Assembly: GCA_965248905.1 (NCBI GenBank) | Contig: CBDFKS010000007.1 | Location: forward strand, 1,550,001-1,614,000 | Origin: CBDFKS01 sp965248905 | GTDB taxonomy: Bacteria; Chloroflexota; Dehalococcoidia; Lucifugimonadales; JAGWBF01 | Direction: 5' to 3' | DNA length: 64,000 nucleotides | Shown: one piece after another, positions 8,974 to 17,873 of the stretch | Position numbering within the stretch: the first letter of the stretch is position 1 | Layout of the letters: each line of letters opens with the position of its first letter | Made by a program: the position numbers and the translations under genes | Notes under the pieces: model-generated | The model's database searches: none | What the model was told of the DNA's origin: nothing | The model's input: only the letters and a program-made list of their open reading frames with translations

Positions 8974-9000
8974 CTAGCAGTCAGAAGTACTGACTGCTAG
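8974..9000 (+). promoter_or_regulatory. CIRCE operator (HrcA binding site), variant
   Basis: CTAGCAGTC, nine bases, then GACTGCTAG forms a perfect inverted repeat. Arm length and the 9-base spacer match the CIRCE element (consensus TTAGCACTC-N9-GAGTGCTAA). Positions 1 and 7 of each arm are changed symmetrically, so the dyad is fully kept. The arms extend inward to 11 bases. It lies between the promoter and hrcA, so HrcA is expected to repress its own operon here. Confidence 0.85.
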
Positions 9001-9019
9001 CATGTTTACTGGTGATAAT

Positions 9020-10045
9020 ATGCTGAAGGCCAGAACAGGCACAATACTCAAAATACTGATAGACGAGTACATCAACGGCGCAATTCCTGTAGCTTCCGAA
9101 GATATAGCTCGCAGGTCATCAATGAAGGTGAGTTCAGCTACAATTCGAAACGAAATGGCTGAGCTTGAAGAAGAAGGATACATCACTCGTCCTCATGTGT
9201 CAGCCGGCGGGATACCTTCAGACAAGGGATACAGATTCTACGTCGAGTCCTTGGCTAACGCACCGGAACTCCCCTTGGGAGTCCAACGCCAAATAAGAGA
9301 CCAATTCGGACAGGTGCAATGGGACCTGGAGGCCTGGACTCAGTTAGCGGCGGCGGTGCTTTCAAGAATGGTCGGGAATATGGCCATTGTAACATTCCCC
9401 CGTGCAGCGTCATCGAGGTTCAAGTATATCCAACTCGTGTATTTGCAAGACTTCTTGGCTTTGCTCATAATCGTGCTTCAGGAGGCCACACTAAGGCGAC
9501 ACCTGTTGCCTTTAGGGGAGCCAACTACTCAAAGTGAGTTGACTGAAGTCGCCAACAAGCTTAACGAAAGTCTGTCCGGGCTGACTTATCCAGAGATCAC
9601 GATGAAACAGCTCGAATTAACTCCCTTTGAGGAAACGGTCAAGGACGAAACGGTCACTATCCTGAAAGAGATATATACTGAAGAAGCGGCAGAGCATCGC
9701 GTTGACGGCTTGCGATTGCTCCTAAGCCAGCCTGAGTTCATCGAGACCATAAGGGCTAAGGATATAGTGGAGATTCTTGAGGGAAAAGTGCTCCTGCGCA
9801 CCATCCTCTCAGAGGCGCCAGACACTGGAAACACCGGCGTATTCATAGGAACGGAGAACCAAGAAGAGGCACTCAGGCCCTTTAGTGTAATACTAAGCCA
9901 GTATGGAATACCAATGGAAGCCTCGGGAACCATAGGGGTGATAGGACCGACCAGAATGGAGTACGCCAACGTAATCGGCGGCGTGAACTTTCTCTCCTCG
10001 TTCATGAGTGAGCTGATCGGCGGCATACACGGAAAGTCTTCTTAG
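9020..10045 (+). CDS. hrcA: Heat-inducible transcription repressor HrcA
   Basis: HrcA represses heat-shock genes by binding CIRCE and is normally stabilised by GroEL. The 341-residue product starts MLKARTGTILKILIDEYING. It has the typical winged helix (VSSATIRNEMAELEEEGYITRPHVSAGG) and the GYRFYV segment that follows. A GAF-like dimerisation part and a C-terminal GGVNFLSSFM end complete the family length. ATG 9020 is preferred over ATG 9002, because GGTGAT lies directly upstream and family members start at this point. It is followed by dnaJ after 83 bases. The usual partners grpE and dnaK are absent from this locus. Confidence 0.96.
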   Translation: MLKARTGTILKILIDEYINGAIPVASEDIARRSSMKVSSATIRNEMAELEEEGYITRPHVSAGGIPSDKGYRFYVESLANAPELPLGVQRQIRDQFGQVQWDLEAWTQLAAAVLSRMVGNMAIVTFPRAASSRFKYIQLVYLQDFLALLIIVLQEATLRRHLLPLGEPTTQSELTEVANKLNESLSGLTYPEITMKQLELTPFEETVKDETVTILKEIYTEEAAEHRVDGLRLLLSQPEFIETIRAKDIVEILEGKVLLRTILSEAPDTGNTGVFIGTENQEEALRPFSVILSQYGIPMEASGTIGVIGPTRMEYANVIGGVNFLSSFMSELIGGIHGKSS

Positions 10046-10128
10046 TGATTGTTGTGCTAACCCCCTCTCTGAACACACACCGGAAAATCTCCATCCAGTT
10101 AGGCGAAGGCGGCCTAAGGTGAACATCC

Positions 10129-11262
10129 ATGGCTAAAAGAGACTACTTCGAAGTGCTGGGAGTCTCCCGAAGCGCTTCCGAGGAGGAAGTACGCAAGGCT
10201 TTCAGGAAGAAAGCCATGGAGTATCATCCAGATAGGAACAAAAACCCGGATGCCGAGGGTAAGTTCAAAGAGGTAAACGAGGCTTACCAGGTACTCATAG
10301 ACGCAGAAAAACGCTCCCAATACGAACGTTTCGGCCACGCCGGTGTAACCGCTGGCAGCGGAGGCGGGTCTACAAGAGATTTCGATGGGTTCGACATATT
10401 CGGTGGCTTCGGCGATATCTTTGACTCCTTTTTCGGAGATGTATCAGGGAGGGGTAGGCAACAAAGGGCTTACAGAGGAAGTGACATTCAACAGGGTGTC
10501 ACCATCCCCTTCGAAGATGCCATCTTCGGCACCGAGCGAGAGCTAGAGGTGCAGAGAACAGAACAGTGCCACACATGCACCGGGTCAGGGAGTAAACCAG
10601 GCTCGAGTCCCAGTAAATGCGAGACTTGTCGAGGGATGGGACAGGTACGCCGCTCACAAAGAAGCGTGTTTGGCCAGTTCAGCCAGATAACCGCCTGTCC
10701 CACCTGTAAAGGTAAAGGCACCATAATAGAAACCCCCTGTGACAACTGTCACGGAGTAGGCACCGAGCGGCGCGGCCGAAATATAGTGTGCAAGATACCC
10801 GCAGGAGTAGAGGACGGCATGCAGATTCGCCTGAGCGGAGAAGGAGACGTGGGTATCAACGGTGGTCCACCTGGGAATCTCTATATTCACCTCTCAGTAA
10901 AGGAACACGCGTTGTTTAGGCGTTCCGGGGACGACCTCATATACGAGTTGCCTATTAACTTTGTCCAAGCTGCGATGGGGGATGAGGTGGAGGTGCCCAC
11001 TTTAAATGGAAATGAACAGCTTAAGATACCAGCCGGGACCCAGCCGGAGACCGTTTTCCGCATAAGGGGCAAGGGTGCGCATCAGCTCAACGGCCATCGG
11101 AGGGGCGATCTGATAGTTCCCATAAAGCTGCAAGTCCCTACGTCACTAGACCCTAACCAGCAGAAACTCCTGGAGGAGCTTTCAGAGACCATGGAGAAGC
11201 CCAGCGATTCTCATGGTAAAGAGAAGGGCCTGTTTGACCGGATCAAAGACGTCCTCGGATAG
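10129..11262 (+). CDS. dnaJ: Chaperone DnaJ
   Basis: Co-chaperone that stimulates the DnaK ATPase and binds unfolded protein. It is a full-length type I protein of 377 residues. The J domain has HPD at 33-35. A Gly/Phe-rich region follows at about 70-115. Four CxxCxGxG zinc repeats (CHTCTGSG, CETCRGMG, CPTCKGKG, CDNCHGVG) span about residues 147-215, and the C-terminal substrate-binding domains come last. AAGGTG provides the ribosome site. It follows hrcA and is probably under the same CIRCE control. A terminator follows. Confidence 0.97.
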   Translation: MAKRDYFEVLGVSRSASEEEVRKAFRKKAMEYHPDRNKNPDAEGKFKEVNEAYQVLIDAEKRSQYERFGHAGVTAGSGGGSTRDFDGFDIFGGFGDIFDSFFGDVSGRGRQQRAYRGSDIQQGVTIPFEDAIFGTERELEVQRTEQCHTCTGSGSKPGSSPSKCETCRGMGQVRRSQRSVFGQFSQITACPTCKGKGTIIETPCDNCHGVGTERRGRNIVCKIPAGVEDGMQIRLSGEGDVGINGGPPGNLYIHLSVKEHALFRRSGDDLIYELPINFVQAAMGDEVEVPTLNGNEQLKIPAGTQPETVFRIRGKGAHQLNGHRRGDLIVPIKLQVPTSLDPNQQKLLEELSETMEKPSDSHGKEKGLFDRIKDVLG

Positions 11263-11310
11263 ACCAGCCGCCTGCCGGAACTCAACTATCTCAACCTTAT
11301 TCAACCTTAC

Positions 11311-11347
11311 ACCCCGACTCGTCCAAGGACAGAGGGCGGGGTTTTTT
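11311..11347 (+). terminator. Intrinsic terminator after dnaJ
   Basis: ACCCCG...CTC and GAG..CGGGGT form a stem with a nested GTCC-AA-GGAC hairpin at its tip, followed by six T residues. It separates hrcA-dnaJ from prmA. Confidence 0.75.
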
Positions 11348-11360
11348 ATGCGAGTAAAAC

Positions 11361-12251
11361 ATGCTATGGAATGAACTGAGTATTGAAGTACCACAGGAGT
11401 ACGTAGAGCCAATATCCTATCTATTCAGCAGATATGGACGCGCACTATCCGTTGAAAAGGCCAACAATGACCTGGTACTTCTAAAGACATATCTGCCCAG
11501 CACTTCAAGGCGTAACCTGGCTCGAATAGAGGTGGGTGTAAACCTTGTTCGAGTGCTTGAGCCCATGCGAGAGATGGAGATCAAGGAGGTTAAAGACGAA
11601 GACTGGGAGACTGCTTGGAAGACTCATTTCAACCTGCTAAAAGTCGGCAAGAAGATGGCCATTAAGCCATCGTGGATTGCGTACGAGCCTGCTCCCGATG
11701 AGGTGATAATCGAACTGGACCCCGGCCTGGCCTTTGGAACAGGCTACCATCCTACAACCAAGATGTGCCTGGAGGCCTTAGAGGGGCTCATACAACCCGA
11801 TTCCGAGGTGCTCGACCTAGGCACCGGGTCGGGCATCCTCACTATAGCTGCAGCTAAACTAGGAGCAAAAGAGGTTCTGGCCTTGGATGTGGACCCTATA
11901 GCGGTGAAAGCGGCCAGAAAAAACTTTAAGGCCATCGGCCTTTTGACCAGGGCTTCTGGCCCGAAGAATCCAGGCCAACAAATACGACTAGCCAGAGGAA
12001 CTCTACCCCAGTCCTTAGCCACGGAGAACAGTTTCAATCTGGTGGTGGCTAATATAAGTGCTAAAGTGATCCAGGGGAAGGCCCAACAGATAATGGATGT
12101 TTTGAAACTGGGGGGCACTCTACTGGTATCAGGGTTTATCGAGAACCAATGTCAAGAGCTGAAAGATGTTCTGGTAGGCACCGGGTTTTGCCACAAAACC
12201 ACCTATCACACTGATGACTGGGTAGCCCTGTTACTGGGCAAACCCGATTAG
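11361..12251 (+). CDS. prmA: Ribosomal protein L11 methyltransferase
   Basis: SAM-dependent enzyme that trimethylates ribosomal protein L11. The 296-residue protein has an N-terminal substrate-recognition domain with WETAWKTHF. The PrmA hallmark LDPGLAFGTGYHPTT appears at about 118-132, motif I LDLGTGSGIL at about 151-160, and the catalytic-site VVANI near 230. Overall length and motif order match PrmA. It starts 14 bases after the dnaJ terminator and precedes rsmE. Genomes often place dnaJ, prmA and rsmE together, as here. Confidence 0.94.
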   Translation: MLWNELSIEVPQEYVEPISYLFSRYGRALSVEKANNDLVLLKTYLPSTSRRNLARIEVGVNLVRVLEPMREMEIKEVKDEDWETAWKTHFNLLKVGKKMAIKPSWIAYEPAPDEVIIELDPGLAFGTGYHPTTKMCLEALEGLIQPDSEVLDLGTGSGILTIAAAKLGAKEVLALDVDPIAVKAARKNFKAIGLLTRASGPKNPGQQIRLARGTLPQSLATENSFNLVVANISAKVIQGKAQQIMDVLKLGGTLLVSGFIENQCQELKDVLVGTGFCHKTTYHTDDWVALLLGKPD

Positions 12252-12373
12252 CGTTGCCGGATTGGGATTATCAGCGCTCTGACAATGGCTGAATAGAAGA
12301 ATTCCAATCTATCCTTCTGATAACGACCTCCGTTCGCTTGCCTCCTCACTTGCGGTCTGATAACGTATTTTCT

Positions 12374-13114
12374 GTGCACCGGTTTTTTGTACCCCCCAAT
12401 TGGATCGAAGGGCAACGCGCCAGGCTGGAGGGAGACGTTGCTCATCAGGTCAGTCGCGTCCTCCGCATGTCCGCTGGCGATGAAATAATCTTGCTGGATA
12501 ACTCCGGACGAGAGTACAGCGTACAACTAACCAGATTCGACAAAAGTGCGGTGGAAGGGAATGTAGTTTCTGTAATAGAGGCTCAGGTCGAGTCCCCGTT
12601 AGAGCTTATCCTTTATCAGGGGTTGCTCAAAGGAGAAAAGTTCCAGTGGGTATTGCAGAAATGCACCGAACTAGGTGTTTCCAGATTCGTTCCACTCAGG
12701 TCTCTGCGCACGGTTCCCCAAGGGCAAGAACGGTTGGAAAGGACCCGATACCCCCGTTGGCGCAAAATCATAACCGAGGCGGCCGAACAGTCCGGTAGAT
12801 GCACCTTGCCTGAGCTAAAGCCTCCTATATCCCTACAAGAAGCTTGCGATCAAGTTGATGGCCACGCCACCTCTATAATGCCATGGGAAGAAGAAATAAC
12901 GACCAGTCTGCGCCCGGTTTTAAGAGGCATAGAATCTCGACACGTTAACATCTTCATCGGTCCCGAGGGCGGCTTCGATAAAGAAGAGGTGGACTACGCC
13001 CGCTCGCAAGGATTGGTACCCGTGAGTCTAGGCAGACGCATCCTACGCTCGGAAACGGCGGCTGTTGCCGCAGTGGCAGCGGTCCTGTACGAGATGGGAG
13101 GACTGGAGCGCTAG
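12374..13114 (+). CDS. rsmE: 16S rRNA m3U1498 methyltransferase RsmE
   Basis: SPOUT-family enzyme that methylates N3 of U1498 in 16S rRNA. The 246-residue version starts at GTG 12374 (MHRFFVPP), the conserved beginning of RsmE. The frame is open upstream to a TTG at 12338, but that would add an unsupported 12-residue tail. An N-terminal PUA-like domain is followed by the SPOUT knot with IFIGPEGGF at about 194-202 and LGRRILRSETAA at about 218-229. It is the last gene of the rightward block and converges on gpsA. Confidence 0.94.
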   Translation: MHRFFVPPNWIEGQRARLEGDVAHQVSRVLRMSAGDEIILLDNSGREYSVQLTRFDKSAVEGNVVSVIEAQVESPLELILYQGLLKGEKFQWVLQKCTELGVSRFVPLRSLRTVPQGQERLERTRYPRWRKIITEAAEQSGRCTLPELKPPISLQEACDQVDGHATSIMPWEEEITTSLRPVLRGIESRHVNIFIGPEGGFDKEEVDYARSQGLVPVSLGRRILRSETAAVAAVAAVLYEMGGLER

Positions 13115-13128
13115 AGTACCCGCTCCAG
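13103..13128. terminator. Hairpin between convergent rsmE and gpsA (weak terminator)
   Basis: CTGGAGCG (13103-13110) and CGCTCCAG (13121-13128) form an 8-base-pair stem around 10 bases that includes the rsmE stop codon. There is no T tract, so termination would be weak or need another factor. Confidence 0.35.
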
Positions 13129-13174
13129 CCCGATGCTATGAAGAAAGAGGCAGGGACGTCGTATCCGGCCATTG

Positions 13175-14188
13175 CTATACCAGGCCCTCCCACTCGGCTC
13201 TGGGCGGCCTTCCCATAAGCTCATTCACCGCCTGAGTGAGACCCAGACCCTCATAAAGAATCTGGTAAGTCGCCTTGGTAATGGGCATGTCTACGTTAAG
13301 GTTCTCGGCCACTCGGAGGGCGGCTACCGTGGTGTAGACGCCCTCCGCTACGTTCTTCATTGAGGCCAGTATATCTTTCATCGCCTTGCCTGCCGCCAAC
13401 TGCCGGCCCACGAAGTGGTTTCGGCTAAGTGGACTGGCGCAGGTGGTAATCAGGTCACCCAGGCCCGCCAATCCTGCAAAGGTAATGGGACTGGCCCCTG
13501 CTGCTATCCCCAGGCGGGTGATCTCCGCAAGCCCACGGGTTATAAAAGCCGCCTTGCCGTTATCGCCGTAACCCATTCCATCACATATCCCCGCTCCCAG
13601 GGCAATGATGTTTTTCAGCGCCCCACCCAGCTCCACTCCCACGATGTCCTCGTTGGTATATACCCGAAAATTCGACGACATTAGTGCCTGCTGGGCCACT
13701 TGAGCGATCCCGCTGTCACCTGAGGCGATCACTGTGGACGCGGGCTTTCCCTTCACTATCTCCATGGCTAGATTAGGGCCGGAGAGCACGGCGAGTCTGG
13801 AGTGGAGCGTGGGAGGAAGCTCCTCTTCCACTATCTGGCTCATTCGGTTGCCAGTGTCCATCTCCAGGCCCTTAGAGGCGCTGAGAAGTATGGGAGTTCC
13901 CGATATAGCCCCTCGAATCCACCTTATATTACTTCGGAAGCTGCTTGAAGGCACCGCCAGAATAACCATACCGGCACCCTGTAAGGAATTTTCCGGGTCA
14001 TCGGACACCGTCAAAGGGCCGGGGAATGGGATATCTGGAAGGAATCTCGAGTTCTCTCTGCTGGATTGAAGCTCTTGAGATTCATCGGGAGTGCGGGCCA
14101 GCAACGTTACTGGTATGCTTTTTCTGGCCAGGATAATGCCGAGGGTGGTTCCCCAGGTGGTGGTTCCTATTATGGTGACCTTGTCCAA
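13175..14188 (-). CDS. gpsA: Glycerol-3-phosphate dehydrogenase [NAD(P)+]
   Basis: Reduces dihydroxyacetone phosphate to sn-glycerol-3-phosphate, the backbone for phospholipids. The 337-residue protein has an N-terminal Rossmann fold, SGPNLAMEI (where the family has SGPxxAxE), and ELGGALKNIIALGAGICDGMGYGDNGKAA with the catalytic Lys. AGLAGLGDLITTC lies in the C-terminal domain. The usual GxGxWG dinucleotide motif reads GTTTWG, with the second Gly replaced by Thr. It follows plsY by 5 bases, so der-plsY-gpsA probably form an operon that supplies and uses glycerol-3-phosphate. Confidence 0.95.
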   Translation of the reverse strand: MDKVTIIGTTTWGTTLGIILARKSIPVTLLARTPDESQELQSSRENSRFLPDIPFPGPLTVSDDPENSLQGAGMVILAVPSSSFRSNIRWIRGAISGTPILLSASKGLEMDTGNRMSQIVEEELPPTLHSRLAVLSGPNLAMEIVKGKPASTVIASGDSGIAQVAQQALMSSNFRVYTNEDIVGVELGGALKNIIALGAGICDGMGYGDNGKAAFITRGLAEITRLGIAAGASPITFAGLAGLGDLITTCASPLSRNHFVGRQLAAGKAMKDILASMKNVAEGVYTTVAALRVAENLNVDMPITKATYQILYEGLGLTQAVNELMGRPPRAEWEGLV

Positions 14189-14193
14189 CGGTC

Positions 14194-14931
14194 CTATCCT
14201 GGACCTACACTCGGGCTAGTTACACCGCTTATCTTGTCAGCGGATTGTCCAAGCCTTCGTTCGGTGCCATTTAGTAGACGCCGGATGTTGTCTCGATGTT
14301 GCCAGATAATTATTACCCCACCAATGCCTGCGTAGTAGAGATAAGTCGCATCTGTCTGGTCGAGCAAGACCAGCACCAAGACGGCAAGGAAGGCAACCAT
14401 TACCGACATAACAGAGCCCAGGGACAGATACCTGGTCAGTAATGTAATCGGAGTGAAGCTGGCCAAGGCGATAGCACCGGCAATGGGCGCCATCACAAGC
14501 AACCCGCCCAACCCTGTCGCTATGCCTCTGCCACCCTTGAAGCCCAGGAAAATCGACCAGTTGTGGCCAGCAAGGGCTACCAGACCCGTTACTACCTCGG
14601 CGCTGGCCGTATCGGCAACGGCTCTTGCCAGAAACACCGCCAAAAGGCCCTTGCTCAAGTCCAGAATCAGTGCTACGGCCGCAAGTTTTCCTCCAACACT
14701 GCGTAATACATTGGAGGTCCCCGTTTTCCCGCTACCATACTGCCTTATGTCCACCCCTTTTACCACGTGGGTTATAAGGAACCCCCATGGTATCGAGCCC
14801 ACGACATAGGCGATAGGCAATATGACAGCATACTGGGTATAGGCCTCGTCCCTATCAAGGACGATAACGATCGCCATAACGTAGACGGCGAGGACGGGCG
14901 GCACGAGAAGACTCAGGATAACCGGGAGCAC
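14194..14931 (-). CDS. plsY: Acyl-phosphate:glycerol-3-phosphate acyltransferase PlsY
   Basis: Membrane enzyme that makes lysophosphatidic acid from glycerol-3-phosphate and acyl-phosphate. The 245-residue protein has about six membrane segments. Three family motifs are present in variant form: GSGKTGTSNVLR (usually GSGNxGATNxxR), GHNWSIFLGFKGGRGIATG, and HRDNIRRLLNGTE. It carries about 25 extra hydrophobic N-terminal residues compared with short PlsY proteins. It is tightly packed between der (4 bases) and gpsA (5 bases). Confidence 0.93.
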   Translation of the reverse strand: MLPVILSLLVPPVLAVYVMAIVIVLDRDEAYTQYAVILPIAYVVGSIPWGFLITHVVKGVDIRQYGSGKTGTSNVLRSVGGKLAAVALILDLSKGLLAVFLARAVADTASAEVVTGLVALAGHNWSIFLGFKGGRGIATGLGGLLVMAPIAGAIALASFTPITLLTRYLSLGSVMSVMVAFLAVLVLVLLDQTDATYLYYAGIGGVIIIWQHRDNIRRLLNGTERRLGQSADKISGVTSPSVGPG

Positions 14932-14935
14932 TTGC

Positions 14936-16258
14936 TCATATCCTTTCCCTGAACACCAACCTTAGGTGCGTGTGGGTAAATCCAAAGGTCGACCTCAGCC
15001 GGTTTTCCAGATAGCGCTCATAAGAGAAATGTATCAGCTCTGGGTTCTTTACGGCAAACACAAAAGTCGGTGGGTTTTCATCGACCTGTCGCACCTGTTT
15101 GATCTTAGGACGTTTTCCCTTGGTGGAGGGGGGGAGTTGATCTGCCAAGGCATCCATAAGGGCATAATGGAGCTTTCCCGGAGGAATGTGTACCATTCGT
15201 TCTCGATAGACGTCGGCCGCCAATGTCATCAAGTTCTGTATGCCATCTCCCAGCAGGGCGGAAGTAAAGCATATAGGAACATAGGGCATGAAATGAAGTC
15301 TCTGCCTCACTATCTGGATAGCCATTTCTTGCTCGGTGCCATCTACGTTTGGCACCAAATCCCACTTGTTTACCACAACGATGAGACCCTTATAGCCATC
15401 CCATGCGTGGCTGGAGACGTGGGCATCCTGGGCGGTGGCGAGCTCGCTTGCGTCCATAACCAGCAAGGCTATATCACTTCTCTGTACAGCTCTGACGGCC
15501 CTGAGCACGCTATAATACTCTATACCCCTCTCTATCTTGCCGGGGCGCCGGATCCCTGCCGTGTCGATCAGCACTACCGGCTTATCACCATAGGTAAACT
15601 GGGTGTCCAGGGCGTCTCTTGTGGTGCCTGGGACGTCGCTAACGATGGCACGCTCTTCGCCGAGGATGACGTTCATGAGCATGGACTTCCCCACATTAGT
15701 TCTGCCTACTATCGCCAGCTTCATAACCCCTTCGGTCACGTCCTCAGGCTCCTCATCGACGGGCGGCAGAAGGGACACTATCTTGTCCATGAGATCATAG
15801 ATCCCAAGGTTATGGTAAGCACTCACCTGTAGGGTGTCGGAGAGACCTAGCTGGTAAAATTCGGCGGCGGTTGCTTCCCGAGTTACATTGTCCACCTTGT
15901 TCACCGCCACCACCAGAGGTTTCTTAGTACGTCTCAGCCAGTCAGCAATGTCCTCGTCCATGGGCATCGGCCCGCTGGCTACGTCCAACATGAAGATTAT
16001 TAGGTCTGCCTCGGAGACCGCCACCTCTACCTGGGCCTTGACCTTGTCTCGTAGAGTATCTTCCGGCCTGGGCTCCAGTCCACCAGTGTCCACCAAGGTG
16101 AATCTACGCCCATCCCAAGACACCTCGGCCAACAGGCGGTCCCTGGTCGTGCCGGGCACGTCGGTAACTATCGCCTCTCTGCTATTGGTAAGGCGATTAA
16201 AAAGGGTGGACTTCCCAACGTTGGGGCGTCCCACTATGGCTACTAACGGGATTGGCAT
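14936..16258 (-). CDS. der: Ribosome biogenesis GTPase Der (EngA)
   Basis: Double-GTPase required for 50S ribosome assembly. The 440-residue protein has a first G domain with GRPNVGKST (about 10-18), DTGG and NKVD. The second has GRTNVGKSM (about 182-190), DTAGIRRPGK and NKWD. A C-terminal KH-like domain ends at residue 440. The second P-loop ends in Met where the family usually has Ser. It starts 18 bases downstream of the argF stop and heads der-plsY-gpsA. Confidence 0.96.
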   Translation of the reverse strand: MPIPLVAIVGRPNVGKSTLFNRLTNSREAIVTDVPGTTRDRLLAEVSWDGRRFTLVDTGGLEPRPEDTLRDKVKAQVEVAVSEADLIIFMLDVASGPMPMDEDIADWLRRTKKPLVVAVNKVDNVTREATAAEFYQLGLSDTLQVSAYHNLGIYDLMDKIVSLLPPVDEEPEDVTEGVMKLAIVGRTNVGKSMLMNVILGEERAIVSDVPGTTRDALDTQFTYGDKPVVLIDTAGIRRPGKIERGIEYYSVLRAVRAVQRSDIALLVMDASELATAQDAHVSSHAWDGYKGLIVVVNKWDLVPNVDGTEQEMAIQIVRQRLHFMPYVPICFTSALLGDGIQNLMTLAADVYRERMVHIPPGKLHYALMDALADQLPPSTKGKRPKIKQVRQVDENPPTFVFAVKNPELIHFSYERYLENRLRSTFGFTHTHLRLVFRERI

Positions 16259-16276
16259 ATATCGATAGCCTCTTTG

Positions 16277-17194
16277 TTATCTTCTTCCCATTATAAACTC
16301 TAAAGCCGCTTTCTGGGCATGGAGACGGTTCTCAGCTTGATCGAAGGCCACGGACCGCGGATGGTCTAGCATTCCGGGAGCTACCTCCTCACCATAGTGA
16401 GCAGGCATTGGGTGCATCATCAGAACATCTGACTTAGCTAAGGACAGGAGGTCTTCATCAACAGTGTAACCTTCGAACTCCCTTCGGCGCATCTCTGCTT
16501 CGCTCTCCTGGCCCATGCTGGTCCATACATCGGTATAGACCACGTCAGCGCCCAAGACGGCCTCTCTGGGGTCAACCAAGGTCTCTACCGTCGTATTCCA
16601 GGCGGACGCGCGTCGGCGTGCATCCGCCAAAGTTCTGTCGTCTAATGTGTAGGCTGACGGCGAGGCGATGGTGAACTCCGCCCCTACCGAGGCCGCTCCA
16701 AGGCATAGACTTCTGGCCACGTTGTTGCCGTCTCCTACGTAAACCATCTTCAGTCCCGCCAAGTCGCCTTTGTGCTCATGAATTGTCTGCAGGTCAGCTA
16801 GAATCTGGCAGGGGTGCTCCACGTCCGATAGAGCGTTGATTATGAGAACGGACGCATGCTTCCCTAGCTCCTCCAGACTGGCGTGGGAAAAAACCCTGGC
16901 AACGATGCAGTCCACATATCGTGACAGTACGCGGGCTACATCGGACACGGCCTCTCTTACGCCCAAGCCTACCTCGTCTGGACCCATATAGAATGAATAG
17001 CCACCGAGCTGCTGCACGGCCACATGGAAGCTCGCCTTAGTGCGGAGAGAAGGCTTTTCGAAGAGTAGAGCCACCGTTTTGCCGTCAAGTGCGCGGCTGG
17101 TAACGCCGCTGGACATCTGATGGGCCCGATAGACGATATGATTTATATCCTCGGGATCCAGATCAAGGATAGATAACAGGTCTTTCCCTTGCAT
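16277..17194 (-). CDS. argF: Ornithine carbamoyltransferase (variant active site)
   Basis: Predicted to make citrulline from ornithine and carbamoyl phosphate in arginine synthesis. It is 305 residues long from ATG 17194, chosen because a GGGGG ribosome site precedes it. An in-frame ATG at 17218 lacks one. The carbamoyl-phosphate loop reads FEKPSLRTKASF (STRTR is usual), with Arg51 kept and Arg53 changed to Lys. HPCQILADLQT is normal, and the ornithine SMG loop TDVWTSMGQE is present. The HCLP motif reads HPMPA near residue 261, so the usual Cys is missing. Other transcarbamoylases remain possible, but the SMG loop favours ornithine. Confidence 0.82.
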   Translation of the reverse strand: MQGKDLLSILDLDPEDINHIVYRAHQMSSGVTSRALDGKTVALLFEKPSLRTKASFHVAVQQLGGYSFYMGPDEVGLGVREAVSDVARVLSRYVDCIVARVFSHASLEELGKHASVLIINALSDVEHPCQILADLQTIHEHKGDLAGLKMVYVGDGNNVARSLCLGAASVGAEFTIASPSAYTLDDRTLADARRRASAWNTTVETLVDPREAVLGADVVYTDVWTSMGQESEAEMRRREFEGYTVDEDLLSLAKSDVLMMHPMPAHYGEEVAPGMLDHPRSVAFDQAENRLHAQKAALEFIMGRR

Positions 17195-17285
17195 ACGACC
17201 CCCGTCGGCCAGCATCATATATCAAAATAGAGTCATCTTCAAGGCTACACAGGAGGCCACGGTTCGAAGGAACGAACCCCTTTGG

Positions 17286-17314
17286 TTGGCATCGTAACTG
17301 GCAAGGCATAGAAT
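17286..17314 (+). promoter_or_regulatory. Promoter for the thioesterase gene
   Basis: TTGGCA (17286-17291), 17 bases, TAGAAT (17309-17314). The leader to the ATG at 17415 would be about 95 bases. The region is divergent with argF. Confidence 0.45.
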
Positions 17315-17414
17315 GGTCAGGGTGTTCTTCAATGCTGATAACTATCCCAACGGGTGTTCTGTATACCAACCAACTCAACGAATCGCTAACGCGTCTTGAT
17401 AAAAGGAGTGTACC

Positions 17415-17777
17415 ATGGCCAGCGACAAAATCGTGCCAGGACTCAAGGCTCAAACCCAGACTGTTGTCTGCGAGCATAACATTGCTCGTCATGTAAACAG
17501 GTACAGCAGCCCATCCATGATCTCTCTGATGGAGCGTGCGTCCACCGAGGTTATCCACCATCTTCTCGAGCCTAACCAGACTTCAGTGGGCTATGAAGTG
17601 AATGTCCGCCACATAGCTCCGGCGTCTATTGGAGCCACTATAATCGCCCACGCAGAGATTACAGCCATAGACAGGAACAAGCTGACGTTCAAAGTAGAGG
17701 CCTTTGACGGGCAGACTAAGATAGGCGAGGGTACTCACAAGCGCGCCATCATAGGCACTGACCCAAGTAAGAAATAG
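17415..17777 (+). CDS. FlK-like hotdog thioesterase
   Basis: A 120-residue single hotdog-domain protein resembling fluoroacetyl-CoA thioesterase (FlK) and related acyl-CoA hydrolases. SSPSMISLMERAS carries the helix with the catalytic Glu. The Thr of the FlK triad appears as Ser. TSVGYEVNVRHIAPASIG supplies the catalytic His and the family strand. An AAAGGAG ribosome site lies 7 bases upstream. Such proteins commonly clear small acyl-CoA thioesters in the cytoplasm. The substrate cannot be told from sequence. It stands alone on its strand. Confidence 0.82.
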   Translation: MASDKIVPGLKAQTQTVVCEHNIARHVNRYSSPSMISLMERASTEVIHHLLEPNQTSVGYEVNVRHIAPASIGATIIAHAEITAIDRNKLTFKVEAFDGQTKIGEGTHKRAIIGTDPSKK

Positions 17778-17873
17778 CCTCACGGACCCACGGGTTTAAG
17801 GTTATCAGAAGATAAGAGACGTGCTCATCAGGGCACGAGTCAGAAGTTGCGCCGCCGACAGCCAATTTCTTAC

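Noticed and set aside
14966..15832. 288-codon plus-strand open frame opposite der
   Set aside because: It is antisense to a clear Der GTPase, has no domain and no ribosome site.
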